From: Cognatishimia activa
GTDB taxonomy: Bacteria; Pseudomonadota; Alphaproteobacteria; Rhodobacterales; Rhodobacteraceae
DNA: 64,000 bases
Direction of reading: 5' to 3'
Assembly (NCBI RefSeq): GCF_001458335.1
Contig: NZ_CYTO01000009.1
Coordinates: 112,066 to 176,065 of the forward strand
Below the pieces are notes generated by a model. It searched no databases. It worked only from the letters and a program-made list of their open reading frames with translations, and was not told the origin of the DNA. Shown here piece after piece: positions 8,112-16,237 of this stretch. The position numbers and the translations under genes were made by a program. Numbering within the stretch: the first letter of the stretch is position 1; each line of letters opens with the position of its first letter.

Positions 8112-8698
8112 AGAGCGGGCTGCAACCAAGCCTTCAAATAGATTGTCAGCTGATCTTCGATTGTGCGCTCATTGTGTAGCGCGCAAAAGTTCAGCGCCAT
8201 GGCTTGAATAAGAAACGCGCCCAACCCATCGGCCAACAATTCCGCTGAGATATCTTTGCGAAACGGCCCTTTTGCCAACCAAGGGGCAAGGGCGAATTGC
8301 GTGCGATAGAAATTTTGCGCGATGGGGCCGATCTCTTCTTTTGCGGCCGCCCCGGAATGGCGCAGGATGACATCAAACACATAGCGCTCTGCTGTCATGA
8401 AGCGGATGACCGGGGTCAGAGCCTCGACAATTTCTTCGACCGATCGGGGGGCGGGGCGCATCTCCAGCTCATCTAGATAGCTATCGACCACCGGGGCAAT
8501 GAGCTGTTCCATCAAGGCATCTTTGTCCTTGAAATGTGCAAAGAAGGTCCCCTTGGCAACACCAGCCTTGGCCACAACCTGTTCGACGCGCAGCGCTTCA
8601 AATCCGATATCGGCGACGACCTCTTGAGCGGCTGCGAGCAGCTTGGCGCGGGTTTTCAATGTGCGTGCTTGAACCTTTGTCATGTCATCTTGTGACAT
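8108..8698 (-). CDS. TetR/AcrR family transcriptional regulator
   Basis: A 196-residue repressor-type protein. Residues 10-60 hold the TetR helix-turn-helix (RAKLLAAAQEVVADIGFEALRVEQVV, then GVAKGTFFAHFKDKDALM). The remainder is an all-helical ligand domain with no recognisable ligand signature. It is divergent from a quinone-reductase-like gene, and the spacer has three TTGACC-N2-GGTCAA palindromes, the nearest 6 bases before this ATG, implying autorepression. It converges with the Lrp gene, overlapping by 4 bp. The start has no clear ribosome-binding site. Confidence 0.92.
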   Translation of the reverse strand: MSQDDMTKVQARTLKTRAKLLAAAQEVVADIGFEALRVEQVVAKAGVAKGTFFAHFKDKDALMEQLIAPVVDSYLDELEMRPAPRSVEEIVEALTPVIRFMTAERYVFDVILRHSGAAAKEEIGPIAQNFYRTQFALAPWLAKGPFRKDISAELLADGLGAFLIQAMALNFCALHNERTIEDQLTIYLKAWLQPAL

Positions 8699-8703
8699 AG
8701 GTT

Positions 8704-8717
8704 TTGACCGTGGTCAA
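8704..8717. promoter_or_regulatory. TetR-type operator, site 1 (TTGACC-GT-GGTCAA)
   Basis: A perfect 14-bp palindrome directly upstream of the TetR gene, the first of three copies in the divergent promoter region. Confidence 0.75.
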
Positions 8718-8725
8718 ATTTAATA

Positions 8726-8739
8726 TTGACCACGGTCAT
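8726..8739. promoter_or_regulatory. TetR-type operator, site 2 (TTGACC-AC-GGTCAT)
   Basis: The same palindrome with one end mismatch; its centre is 22 bp from site 1. This is close to two helical turns, favouring binding on one face. Confidence 0.7.
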
Positions 8740-8756
8740 TTTTATCCAGTAATAAA

Positions 8757-8770
8757 TTGACCATGGTCAA
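8757..8770. promoter_or_regulatory. TetR-type operator, site 3 (TTGACC-AT-GGTCAA)
   Basis: A perfect 14-bp copy, 31 bp from site 2 (three helical turns) and just before the ribosome-binding site (TGGAG, 8774-8778) of the oxidoreductase gene. Binding here would block that gene's transcription. Confidence 0.75.
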
Positions 8771-8784
8771 TAATGGAGATTCGC

Positions 8785-9363
8785 ATGACACAGAAACGGA
8801 TATTTGTCCTGAATGGGCACCCAGCAGAACGTTCAATTTCATCAGCCTTGGTAGACGCCTATGCAAAAGCCGCCGAGTTGGCGGGGCACGAGGTTCGGCA
8901 GTTGAACCTGCATGATCTGAAATTCGACATGGATTACGGAATGGGCGGCTATAAAAACGCCAAGCCTTTAGAACCCGATTTGGAAACAGTTCTCGGCAAT
9001 ATTGAATGGGCAGAGCATGTGGTTGTGTCCACGCCCATGTGGTGGGGTGGGGTTCCCGCAAAGCTGAAAGGGTTATTTGACCGCGCATTTTTGCCGGGTC
9101 GCACTTTTGATACGCGAGGCAAATTGCCCAAACCAATGCTGAAGGGGCGCACCAGCCGCGTGTTTTTGACCTCTGACACCCCGGGTTGGTATTTCCGCCT
9201 GATCTACGGCAACGCGCTGATTTCGCAGCTCAAGAAACAAGTTCTTGGTTTCATCGGTCTGAAAACCAAAGTGACCACTTTTTCTGGAGCGAGCCATGCA
9301 CCGCAGAAAAAGATTGATCACTGGGTCGAAAAGGCCAGCGATTACGGGGCGCAAGCTCTATGA
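8785..9363 (+). CDS. NAD(P)H-dependent oxidoreductase, flavodoxin-like quinone reductase (MdaB/KefF family)
   Basis: A 192-residue flavodoxin-fold (Flavodoxin_2) protein, expected to bind FMN/FAD and reduce quinones or electrophiles with NAD(P)H. Visible blocks are FVLNGHPAERSISSALVDAY (first strand and phosphate-binding loop), EHVVVSTPMWWGGVPAKLKG (active-site WWGG) and FDRAFLPGRTF. The ATG at 8785 follows TGGAG; an upstream ATG at 8773 would overlap it. It is controlled from a spacer with three TetR-type operators, so it is probably induced by a toxic quinone, dye or similar ligand of the adjacent repressor. Confidence 0.88.
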   Translation: MTQKRIFVLNGHPAERSISSALVDAYAKAAELAGHEVRQLNLHDLKFDMDYGMGGYKNAKPLEPDLETVLGNIEWAEHVVVSTPMWWGGVPAKLKGLFDRAFLPGRTFDTRGKLPKPMLKGRTSRVFLTSDTPGWYFRLIYGNALISQLKKQVLGFIGLKTKVTTFSGASHAPQKKIDHWVEKASDYGAQAL

Positions 9364-9377
9364 CCCAAGATCAACAT

Positions 9378-9411
9378 AAAAAAATCCCCGCAGGCATTGG
9401 CCATGCGGGGA
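9378..9411 (-). terminator. Rho-independent terminator of the 47-codon gene
   Basis: TCCCCGCA / TGCGGGGA stem (9385-9392 with 9404-9411), followed on the minus strand by a run of seven T residues. It ends minus-strand transcription coming from the small gene at 9484-9627. Confidence 0.8.
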
Positions 9412-9483
9412 GTCATAGGGAGGTTGGAGTCTCACTCGTAAAGAAACTCCGGGGGGAAATCTGTGGGGAATTCTGTCTTTGCC

Positions 9484-9627
9484 TTAAGCGATTTTGCGCA
9501 GTGGCATCGCTGGCTTCAGGGAAACTTTCACGGACGCGCCGTTCAGGCGTTTTTTGGCCCACGGCAGAACGACTTGTTCTGTCTTGGAAGTTTCCAGGAT
9601 CGATTTCAAAAACCGTTGTTTACACAT
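9484..9627 (-). CDS. Small conserved-looking basic protein, 47 residues
   Basis: A short open frame beginning MCKQRFLKSILETSK and ending MPLRKIA, with a central LPWAKKR. The ATG at 9627 has a GGAG ribosome-binding site 7 bases upstream, and a strong terminator follows about 70 bases after the stop, which together support a real gene. From memory, similar MCKQR-type short proteins occur in roseobacters; I could not check this. The protein is basic, with no membrane segment or known domain. It lies downstream of pgeF on the same strand but 137 bases away, behind a tandem TGGGGCACA repeat that may mark its own promoter. Function unknown. Confidence 0.65.
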   Translation of the reverse strand: MCKQRFLKSILETSKTEQVVLPWAKKRLNGASVKVSLKPAMPLRKIA

Positions 9628-9689
9628 TTGACTGCTCCGTCTTGCCCAATCGGGATTGTTCTCTGTTGATGAACAATCTGGCGGTCAAT

Positions 9690-9709
9690 TGGGGCACAGA
9701 TGGGGCACA
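9690..9709. repeat. Tandem TGGGGCACA repeat (11-bp period)
   Basis: TGGGGCACA occurs twice (9690-9698 and 9701-9709) with a period of 11 bp, in the spacer upstream of the 47-codon gene. A closely related tandem pair lies upstream of the flp pilin gene at 40729. It may be a promoter element or activator site. Confidence 0.5.
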
Positions 9710-9764
9710 ATTTTAGTAATTTAGCGGATTTGCAGAGGTAAAACCGGGGCGGTTTCGATTGGTC

Positions 9765-10514
9765 CTAAAGGCGGATAACCGAAATCAAACGCCCGTAATC
9801 TGCCTCTTTTTTATGGGTGGAGCGGCGATAGGAATAAAACCGATCCGGGTCAGAATAGGTGCAGTGGCGTGTCCATTCAGCGTGTCGGATACCAGCCCCC
9901 TCTAGGCGTGACAGGCCAAAGGCGGGCAGGTCAAACAGGAAACGATCCCCGTTGCCTTTGGTGAAGAAGCGCTCGCTTTCGTGGCTTTCTGTCAGAAAAG
10001 CATCCAAAAACTCCGGCCCGACCTCGTAGGCCTGCTGGCTAATCGTTGGGCCAATCACGGCGGAAATGCTTTCACGTTTCGCACCCAGACCCACCATAGC
10101 TTCAATCGTGTTCTCCAAGATGCCATCAAGCGCACCGCGCCAACCTGCGTGGGCTGCACCGATGACACGATTGTCACGGTCCGCAAACAGAACCGGCTGG
10201 CAATCGGCAGTCAGAATCGACAAGGCCACACCCGGCGTGTTTGTCACCATGGCGTCTGCTTTTTGCATCTCATGCTGAGGTGCATCCACCACCAGCACAT
10301 CCGCAGAATGCACCTGATGAACCCGCGCAAGCGCATCAACATCCATGGCCGAGGCGACTCGGTCACGGTTGATTGTCACCATTTCTTTTTGATCAGAGCT
10401 GCCCATGCCGCAGTTGAGCCCAGAGAACACTCCAGACGACGCGCCCCCCTTACGAGTGAAAAACCCATGTTGAATGGGTGTCAGACGGGAAGATGTCAGA
10501 ATCTCGAGGCTCAT
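9765..10514 (-). CDS. pgeF: Peptidoglycan editing factor PgeF (YfiH, polyphenol oxidase family)
   Basis: A 249-residue laccase-domain protein. The family's known role is to correct peptidoglycan precursors in which L-Ser replaced L-Ala at the first stem position; older annotations call it multicopper polyphenol oxidase. The metal/catalytic motifs are present: VHQVHSADV (His), TADCQPVLF (Cys) and AAHAGWRGAL (His), with GPTISQQAYEVG further on. It is the last of three minus-strand genes, lgt-midA-pgeF, separated from midA by 24 bases. All three genes act at or near the cell envelope or respiratory complex I. Confidence 0.9.
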   Translation of the reverse strand: MSLEILTSSRLTPIQHGFFTRKGGASSGVFSGLNCGMGSSDQKEMVTINRDRVASAMDVDALARVHQVHSADVLVVDAPQHEMQKADAMVTNTPGVALSILTADCQPVLFADRDNRVIGAAHAGWRGALDGILENTIEAMVGLGAKRESISAVIGPTISQQAYEVGPEFLDAFLTESHESERFFTKGNGDRFLFDLPAFGLSRLEGAGIRHAEWTRHCTYSDPDRFYSYRRSTHKKEADYGRLISVIRL

Positions 10515-10538
10515 AAGTCCATGCTCATTGATCGGCGG

Positions 10539-11591
10539 TTATGCTTCTGTACCGGGGGGTGGGGTTTCGCCGTCGGGATAAAACGCAACCACCTTGAACA
10601 AATTCCCCATTTCGTCGGGGTGGGTCAAGCGCCGATGTGCGGCCACATGCTGTTCGATCTGAACGGGTTCCATCAACTCGGCCAAAACCTGCGCACGGGT
10701 GGTGATACCAAGCCTTTCCAAAAACACCCCTTGAGGGGTCACGCGCGAAAACCGGCTTGGGGTGCAGGCGCAAAGAAGCTCAAAATCCACATGCGCCGTC
10801 AGATCGCTGTCCCCCGGCAGGTCCAGAACATCGACCTCTTCATGGCCTTTGATCGCTTGCAACGTGTCCCCTTGAGAGCGCCAATCGCCATAATCAATGA
10901 TCAAGGCGGCACCGCCGTGGCGTTTGATCCGTGTGCCAATCTCATGAACGATGGGTTGCACCGGTTCGCAAAGCTCCACCAATTGCCCGTCTTCTGTGTC
11001 TTCTAATCGATGCCTAAGCATCGGTTGGTCACTCGGGGCGCCGAGGCCAAAGCAAATATGAGCGTTCTCAAAACCAACCAGCCGTTCGCGCCACACATCG
11101 CCTTCGCGAATGAATTGGCGGATCGGGAGCGCGTCAAAGAACTCGTTTGCCACCAAAAAGAGCGGGGCGTCTGGAAGGTCATGAACAGAGTCGTGCCATA
11201 TGGCGTCGCCCAGCAGCTCCTTTTGTTTCGCGCGTAAGGCGGGGGAGGCCTCAACTAAATGAAGCTCTAATGCATCATGAAAACCGGCCACTTTATTGGT
11301 GGCGCGTAGAAGATCGGCCATCAATGTCCCGCGGCCGGGGCCAATCTCCGCCAGTATAATGCGGTCAGGTGACCCTTGATCCATCCAAGCATGGGCCAGC
11401 GACAGTCCAATCAGCTCGCCAAACATCTGAGACATCTCCGGGGCTGTGGTGAAGTCGCCTTTTTCCCCAAACGGATCACGGGTGGCGTAGTAGCCAAATT
11501 GCGGATGCATCAAGCACTCCGCCATGTAATCACAAATGCGCATGGGCCCCACGGTGCGCATGCGCTCAATCAAAATGTCTTTTAGACTCAT
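10539..11591 (-). CDS. SAM-dependent methyltransferase of the MidA/NDUFAF7 family
   Basis: A 350-residue protein of the Methyltransf_28 family; the mitochondrial relative dimethylates an arginine of a complex I subunit. Motifs: [20 protein letters not shown] near the N-terminus, the SAM-binding [16 protein letters not shown], then [16 protein letters not shown] and ALIIDYGD. The ATG at 11591 overlaps the lgt stop (ATGA), indicating coupled translation; the longer frame to 11624 would run into lgt. The bacterial role in complex I assembly is inferred from the family. Confidence 0.9.
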   Translation of the reverse strand: MSLKDILIERMRTVGPMRICDYMAECLMHPQFGYYATRDPFGEKGDFTTAPEMSQMFGELIGLSLAHAWMDQGSPDRIILAEIGPGRGTLMADLLRATNKVAGFHDALELHLVEASPALRAKQKELLGDAIWHDSVHDLPDAPLFLVANEFFDALPIRQFIREGDVWRERLVGFENAHICFGLGAPSDQPMLRHRLEDTEDGQLVELCEPVQPIVHEIGTRIKRHGGAALIIDYGDWRSQGDTLQAIKGHEEVDVLDLPGDSDLTAHVDFELLCACTPSRFSRVTPQGVFLERLGITTRAQVLAELMEPVQIEQHVAAHRRLTHPDEMGNLFKVVAFYPDGETPPPGTEA

Positions 11592-12475
11592 GCCCTCACT
11601 GTGGCAGCACGGCGCATCAGCCACAAGCCGCCAAGGATCATTGGAAGACTTAAGATTTGGCCCATGGTTAATCCGTAACCGTTAAGCTGCAGCGCAAGAC
11701 CCAGTGGGTTGCCGTCAGAAATGAATTGCAGATCAGGCTGGCGCACGAACTCCACTAGGAACCGCGCAAATCCGTAGCCCGCAAAGAAAGTGCCTGTTAT
11801 GCGGCCCGGCGTCTTGAGTGCATCTTTGCGCCAAGCGAGCCAGAGGAGGACCGCGAGCAGCACAGCACCTTCAAGGAACGCTTCATACAGCTGGCTGGGA
11901 TGGCGTGCGCATACTCCGGCAAGCTGTCCACAATTTTGTGCGTCAAAGCCGGGGAATGCGACCCCCCACGGCAGGTCTGTTGCACGACCCCAAAGCTCGG
12001 CATTGGTGAAATTGGCAATACGGCCCAACAGCAGACCGACCGGTACCCCCAAAACAACCACATCGGCGACAGAGAGTTTGGGAAGGTTATGCCGAGCGCA
12101 ATAGATCCAACCGGCAATCACGACGCCTAGCATGCCTCCATGGAACGCCATACCGCCTTGCCAGACCTTTAGGATGTCTTGCGGATTGGAAAGGTAGTAG
12201 CCCGGCTGATAAAACAGCACGAACCCCAAGCGCCCGCCGACAATGACACCTAAAATGGCCCAGGTCAGGAAATCCTCGACCTGAACCTTGTTCATCGGCG
12301 CGCCTGATGCATTCCAAAGTCTTGGCGTTTCGACCGCGCGCACCGTGATGCGCCATGCAATCAAAATGCCGACGATATACGCCATGGCGTACCAACGCAG
12401 GGCGAATTCAAAGCCACCCAAAGAAATGGTGAAAATCTCGGGTGAAATATCGGGGAAGGGGATCATGGCCTGCAT
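11588..12475 (-). CDS. lgt: Prolipoprotein diacylglyceryl transferase
   Basis: Inner-membrane enzyme that transfers diacylglycerol from phosphatidylglycerol to the lipobox cysteine of prolipoproteins. The 295-residue protein has about seven membrane segments, the N-terminal [14 protein letters not shown] block, [12 protein letters not shown], the HGGMLG motif with the essential His, and the signature [14 protein letters not shown]. The start at 12475 ([15 protein letters not shown]) suits the family; in-frame codons upstream to 12511 lack support. It is first in lgt-midA-pgeF. Its substrates in this window include several lipobox proteins (OmpA-like, the two TPR lipoproteins and the 62243 gene). 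Confidence 0.95.
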   Translation of the reverse strand: MQAMIPFPDISPEIFTISLGGFEFALRWYAMAYIVGILIAWRITVRAVETPRLWNASGAPMNKVQVEDFLTWAILGVIVGGRLGFVLFYQPGYYLSNPQDILKVWQGGMAFHGGMLGVVIAGWIYCARHNLPKLSVADVVVLGVPVGLLLGRIANFTNAELWGRATDLPWGVAFPGFDAQNCGQLAGVCARHPSQLYEAFLEGAVLLAVLLWLAWRKDALKTPGRITGTFFAGYGFARFLVEFVRQPDLQFISDGNPLGLALQLNGYGLTMGQILSLPMILGGLWLMRRAATVRA

Positions 12476-12581
12476 ATGCGCATGTCTGCCTTTGCTTTTA
12501 AATAAGGTCAACCTTGAGGCCGGGCGGCTTTACCCCCATATAGGGATCAAATGTAACGCCAACACCTTTGGAGTGTGACAT

Positions 12582-12821
12582 ATGCAGACCCGCAATAAAT
12601 TCATGGACGACATGTCCGAATTGATGACCAACGCCATGGGTGTGGCCCAAGGCGCGAAAGATGAAGCGGAAAACGCCATGAAATCCTTAATGGATCGCTG
12701 GCTGGCAGACCGCGATTTCGTAACACGCGAAGAGTTCGACGCGGTACGCGCCATGGCGCAAAAAGCGCGCGAAGAAAACGAAGCCCTTAAGGCGCGTATC
12801 GAAGCGCTGGAAGGCAAATAA
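12582..12821 (+). CDS. UbiK/BMFP-domain accessory factor
   Basis: A 79-residue helical protein of the BMFP/UbiK family. In enterobacteria UbiK aids the soluble complex of ubiquinone biosynthesis; relatives show membrane-fusing activity in vitro. An amphipathic N-terminal helix is followed by a C-terminal coiled coil (FVTREEFDAVRAMAQKAREE, NEALKARIEALEGK), typical of the family. Divergent from lgt; ends at the terminator at 12849. Confidence 0.88.
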   Translation: MQTRNKFMDDMSELMTNAMGVAQGAKDEAENAMKSLMDRWLADRDFVTREEFDAVRAMAQKAREENEALKARIEALEGK

Positions 12822-12848
12822 GATTCATTAATGATGGGTTAAAGAAAG

Positions 12849-12876
12849 GGCTTCGCGATTGCGCGGAGCCTTTTTT
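12849..12876 (+). terminator. Rho-independent terminator after ubiK-like gene
   Basis: GGCTTCGCG / CGCGGAGCC stem of 9 pairs including one G-U, loop ATTG, followed by six T residues. Confidence 0.9.
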
Positions 12877-13099
12877 GTTTATGGTACAGTGTTTTGCTGA
12901 AAATACGACAATTTGCGTTTCGTGGTGAAACAATCCACAAGAAATTGCGTTATCCACAAATATTTCGCTTTACTAATGTGACACTGCCCACCTACCATAT
13001 CTAGTGAGGGGGCGAGAAAAATATACTCCCCTTCGAGCAGGCACCAAGCGCTAGCAGACGCTGCCACGTCTCGGCGCAAACCAGAAAAGAGGTGGCGCT

Positions 13100-13600
13100 A
13101 TGGCAGTTTCTGAGCAGTTTCTTGAAGAAGAAATTCATCCAATCGACATTGTCGAACACATCGCAGAACACCACGACTGGACCTTTGATCGCATCGCAGA
13201 TGACCAAATCGCGATGGCCGTTGATGGCCAGTGGCGGACGTACTCGATCACGCTTGCGTGGTCAGGCTTTGATGAAACGCTGAAGATGGTTTGCTCCTTT
13301 GAAATGGAGCCTCCTGCGGAAAAAATGCCTGAGCTGTATCAGGTGCTCAACAGCATCAACGATCAATGCTGGGCCGGCGGGTTTACGTTTTGGGATGACC
13401 AAAAGCTGATGATTTATCGATACGGTTTGGTTCTGGCGGGCGGCCAAGTCGCAAGCCCTGATCAGATCGACACGATGATTAACGTAGCGATCATGAGCGC
13501 AGAACGTTTCTATCCAGCCATTCAATTGGCCACATGGGGCGGTCGTTCCGTGGAAGACGCCATGCAAGTCGCGATCGCAGAGGCCTACGGTCGCGCGTAA
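13100..13600 (+). CDS. YbjN domain-containing protein
   Basis: A 166-residue cytoplasmic protein matching the YbjN family (type III secretion chaperone-like fold), found throughout Rhodobacterales. It begins MAVSEQFLEEEIHPIDIVE; the core contains TYSITLAWSGFDETLKMVCSF and CWAGGFTFWDD, followed by a helical tail. The role in alphaproteobacteria is not established; in E. coli YbjN affects stress responses. A GAGGTGG sequence precedes the ATG. The preceding 220-base spacer has no gene. Converges with the SpoIIAA-like gene. Confidence 0.85.
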   Translation: MAVSEQFLEEEIHPIDIVEHIAEHHDWTFDRIADDQIAMAVDGQWRTYSITLAWSGFDETLKMVCSFEMEPPAEKMPELYQVLNSINDQCWAGGFTFWDDQKLMIYRYGLVLAGGQVASPDQIDTMINVAIMSAERFYPAIQLATWGGRSVEDAMQVAIAEAYGRA

Positions 13601-13607
13601 AGAAGAC

Positions 13608-13632
13608 TGAGAGGGGTGACGCCCCTCACTCC
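13608..13632. terminator. Possible hairpin between convergent genes
   Basis: AGGGG-TGACG-CCCCT sits in the 25-base gap between the YbjN and SpoIIAA-like genes and overlaps the stop codon of the latter. The stem is short and there is no clear T-run. Confidence 0.35.
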
Positions 13633-13997
13633 GCCTCGTCGAGCCAGTCTTCGGCGAGGGTGACCTGGTCGAGATCGAAGCCCTTGATTTCAATGCCGGG
13701 GAACAAAGCCCCTTCGATTTCGGCGGCTTTTTGAATCCAGTTTGCATCGGTCAGCACTGCACATCGATCATACTTGCCGAGCAAGCTGAATAACCCTGGC
13801 AAATAGGTCATCTCCACGCCGATTGCGGCAAGGCTCGGCATTGCAAACTCTGGGATCGTATAAAGCATACGGCCATGTTCGACCCCCTCTGAGGCGGCGA
13901 TCAATTCGTCTAGCGCGACGCGCATATTCACCGCATCAATATGCCCGTTCAAATCGACATCAACGCGGTTGTCGCCTTTCTTTGTGATTGTCAGCAT
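13626..13997 (-). CDS. SpoIIAA-like (STAS-fold) protein
   Basis: A 123-residue protein of the SpoIIAA-like family, with a STAS-type fold, known for lipid-binding or regulatory roles but of uncertain function here. Visible segments: NRVDVDLNGHIDAVNMRVAL, MLYTIPEFAMPSLAAIGVEM and DRCAVLTDANWIQKAAEIEG. The ATG at 13997 is chosen because of an almost perfect ribosome-binding site (AAGGAGGT) 5 bases before it, suggesting high expression. It is divergent from proC. Confidence 0.82.
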   Translation of the reverse strand: MLTITKKGDNRVDVDLNGHIDAVNMRVALDELIAASEGVEHGRMLYTIPEFAMPSLAAIGVEMTYLPGLFSLLGKYDRCAVLTDANWIQKAAEIEGALFPGIEIKGFDLDQVTLAEDWLDEAE

Positions 13998-14138
13998 AGG
14001 AAACCTCCTTTTCACCTTTCTCTTTTAGCACATCGCCGCGTGTACTGCTTTGACGCGGATCAAAACCCCCAGGCATTTCGCTCTCGACGCTCCCGTGAAA
14101 TCTCGCCAAAGTGCGCAGCAAGAGAGAAGGAGCCTTCA

Positions 14139-14954
14139 ATGGATATGTCATTTGTGGCGCAGCACGGGTTGGTGTTGTTGGGATGTGGAAAAATGGGCTC
14201 GGCCATGCTGGAAGGTTGGCTGAAAGACGATCTCCCGGCGGCATCCGTTTATGTCCAAGACCCTTATCCAAGCGACTGGGTGAAGGGGGCTGGCGTTCAT
14301 GTGAATGCGGATCTGCCGACCGCACCGGCCATTGTTTTGATTGCCGTGAAACCACAGATGATGGCGGACGCACTGCCGGTACTAAAAGCGATGGGCAATG
14401 GATCCACCGTCTTCCTATCCGTGGCGGCAGGGATTTCTATAGCCACCTACGAAGACATCTTAGGCGCTGAAACGCCCATCATTCGCGCCATGCCAAACAC
14501 ACCTGCTGCCGTGGGCAAGGGCATCACAGCGATTGTTGGCAACGCCCAGACAGATGCGGCTCAACTGGATTTGGCGGACACATTGCTCAGCGCGGTGGGA
14601 CAAGTTGTGCGTTTGGACGCGGAAGGTCAGATGGACGCGGTCACCGGCGTTTCTGGTTCTGGTCCGGCCTATGTCTTCCACATGATCGAATGTTTGGCCA
14701 AAGCGGGTGAGGCGCAGGGTCTTGGCTCTGATCTGGCCATGGCCTTGGCCAAGGCAACGGTCGCAGGGGCAGGGGCTTTGGCGGAAGATGCCGACGATAC
14801 CCCAACCCAACTGCGCATCAATGTCACCAGCCCCAATGGCACCACGCAAGCAGGGCTTGAAGTTTTGATGGATGAAGCCAATGGCCTGCCGGATCTGATC
14901 ACCAAAACAGTGACAGCGGCGACAGAGCGTTCAAAGGAGTTGGCCGGTGGCTGA
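14139..14954 (+). CDS. proC: Pyrroline-5-carboxylate reductase
   Basis: Last step of proline synthesis, reducing P5C with NAD(P)H. The 271-residue protein has the Rossmann motif LVLLGCGKMGSAML, the VKPQMM segment, RAMPNTPAAVGKGIT and the signature VTGVSGSGPAYVF, with TSPNGTTQAGL near the C-terminus. The start at 14139 (MDMSFVAQHG) has AAGGAG about 7 bases before it; the open frame continues upstream but overlaps the divergent gene. The next gene begins within its last codons. Confidence 0.95.
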   Translation: MDMSFVAQHGLVLLGCGKMGSAMLEGWLKDDLPAASVYVQDPYPSDWVKGAGVHVNADLPTAPAIVLIAVKPQMMADALPVLKAMGNGSTVFLSVAAGISIATYEDILGAETPIIRAMPNTPAAVGKGITAIVGNAQTDAAQLDLADTLLSAVGQVVRLDAEGQMDAVTGVSGSGPAYVFHMIECLAKAGEAQGLGSDLAMALAKATVAGAGALAEDADDTPTQLRINVTSPNGTTQAGLEVLMDEANGLPDLITKTVTAATERSKELAGG

Positions 14955-15285
14955 GATCAGTTTTGATGACTTTATGAAGGTCGATATCCGCACAGGTAAA
15001 ATCGTCGATGCGCAGCCCTATCCAGAGGCTCGCAAACCGGCAATCAAGCTTTGGGTGGATTTTGGGGGTGATTTGGGGATCAAGAAATCCTCGGCACAGA
15101 TCACCAAGCACTACACGCCTGATGAGTTGATCGGCAAACAAGTGATCGCTGTGGTGAACTTCCCGCCCCGCCAGATTGGCAAATTCATGTCTGAAATCCT
15201 GGTGCTTGGCGTGCCCGATGAGGACGGTGAAGTGGTGCTGTTGGCACCGGACAAAGAAGTCCCAATCGGAGGACGGATGTTTTGA
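14947..15285 (+). CDS. csaA: CsaA-type tRNA-binding/export chaperone-like protein
   Basis: A 112-residue OB-fold protein of the tRNA_bind family; CsaA is described as a secretion-related chaperone in Bacillus. Visible blocks: DFMKVDIRTGKIVDAQPYPEARKP, VDFGGDLGIKKSSAQIT and VVNFPPRQIGKFMSEILVLG. The start is GTG at 14947, 8 bases inside proC, with AAAGGAG at the correct distance; the next gene's TTG overlaps its stop (TTGA). Confidence 0.9.
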   Translation: MAEISFDDFMKVDIRTGKIVDAQPYPEARKPAIKLWVDFGGDLGIKKSSAQITKHYTPDELIGKQVIAVVNFPPRQIGKFMSEILVLGVPDEDGEVVLLAPDKEVPIGGRMF

Positions 15286-16235
15286 AAACTCTATTGATCA
15301 CGCGGCCATTGCCGGAAACCGTCATTGCCGCCGCGCAGGAACACTACGCCGTGACCGTGCGGCCCGAGACGACGCCGCTTTCTGAGGCGGAGATGATCGA
15401 AAGCCTGCAGACATATGACGCGATCTTACCGACTTTGGGGGATCGTTACTCGGAAGATGTTTTTGCTGCAGTGGCCGGTCCCAAAACAAAGGTGATGGCG
15501 AATTTCGGTGTCGGCTACAATCACATCGACGTCAATGCAGCCGCAAAGGCGGGTATTTTGGTGTCCAACACTCCGGGTGCTGTCACCGATGCCACCGCTG
15601 ATATCGCCCTGACGCTGATGCTGATGACCTGCCGCCGCGCAGGCGAAGGCGAGCGCATTCTTCGCAATGGAGCATGGGAGGGATGGCATCCAACCCAATT
15701 TCTAGGAATGCACATGAGCGGCAAGACGCTTGGCATTGTCGGAATGGGGCGCATCGGACAAGCCATCGCGCGACGAGCGCATTTTGGGTTTGGAATGGAG
15801 GTCAAATACGCCAACCGCTCTGCGAAAGAGATGGATTTCCCGGCCGAGCAGGTTGGCTCGATCCATGAACTGGCCGAACAAGTGGACGTGCTTGTGGTGG
15901 CGGTGCCGGGTGGCGCGGATACGCAGCATTTGATCGATGCATCGGTTTTTGCGGCCATGCAAAGCCACGCCATTTTTATCAACATCGCACGTGGTGAAAT
16001 CGTAGATGAAGCAGCTCTGATCGCGGCGCTGCAGGCGGGGGAAATCGCGGGTGCTGGGTTGGGTGTCTATGAGTTTGAACCCAAGGTTCCTGAGGCATTG
16101 ATCGCCATGGAAAACGTCACGTTGTTGCCGCATCTTGGCACTGCGGCACTCGAAGTGCGGACCGGGATGGGGCTGATGGCCGTCGACAATTTGATTGCCT
16201 TCGCAAAGGGCGAAGCATTGCCAAACAAGGTCTGA
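15282..16235 (+). CDS. D-isomer-specific 2-hydroxyacid dehydrogenase (glyoxylate/hydroxypyruvate reductase-like)
   Basis: A 317-residue NAD(P)-dependent dehydrogenase. It has the substrate-binding loop NFGVGYNHID, the nucleotide-binding GIVGMGRIGQAIARRA, and the catalytic Arg (NIARGE), Glu (YEFEP) and His (LLPHLGTAA). The sequence most resembles glyoxylate or D-glycerate dehydrogenases, but the substrate cannot be fixed from sequence. The start is a TTG overlapping the csaA stop, with GGAGGA 8 bases upstream. Last gene of the proC-csaA unit. Confidence 0.9.
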   Translation: MKTLLITRPLPETVIAAAQEHYAVTVRPETTPLSEAEMIESLQTYDAILPTLGDRYSEDVFAAVAGPKTKVMANFGVGYNHIDVNAAAKAGILVSNTPGAVTDATADIALTLMLMTCRRAGEGERILRNGAWEGWHPTQFLGMHMSGKTLGIVGMGRIGQAIARRAHFGFGMEVKYANRSAKEMDFPAEQVGSIHELAEQVDVLVVAVPGGADTQHLIDASVFAAMQSHAIFINIARGEIVDEAALIAALQAGEIAGAGLGVYEFEPKVPEALIAMENVTLLPHLGTAALEVRTGMGLMAVDNLIAFAKGEALPNKV

Positions 16236-16237
16236 TG

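Noticed and set aside
9360-9716. Plus-strand frame of 118 codons after the quinone reductase
   Set aside because: It runs through a terminator hairpin and opposite the better supported 47-codon minus-strand gene, and has no ribosome-binding site.
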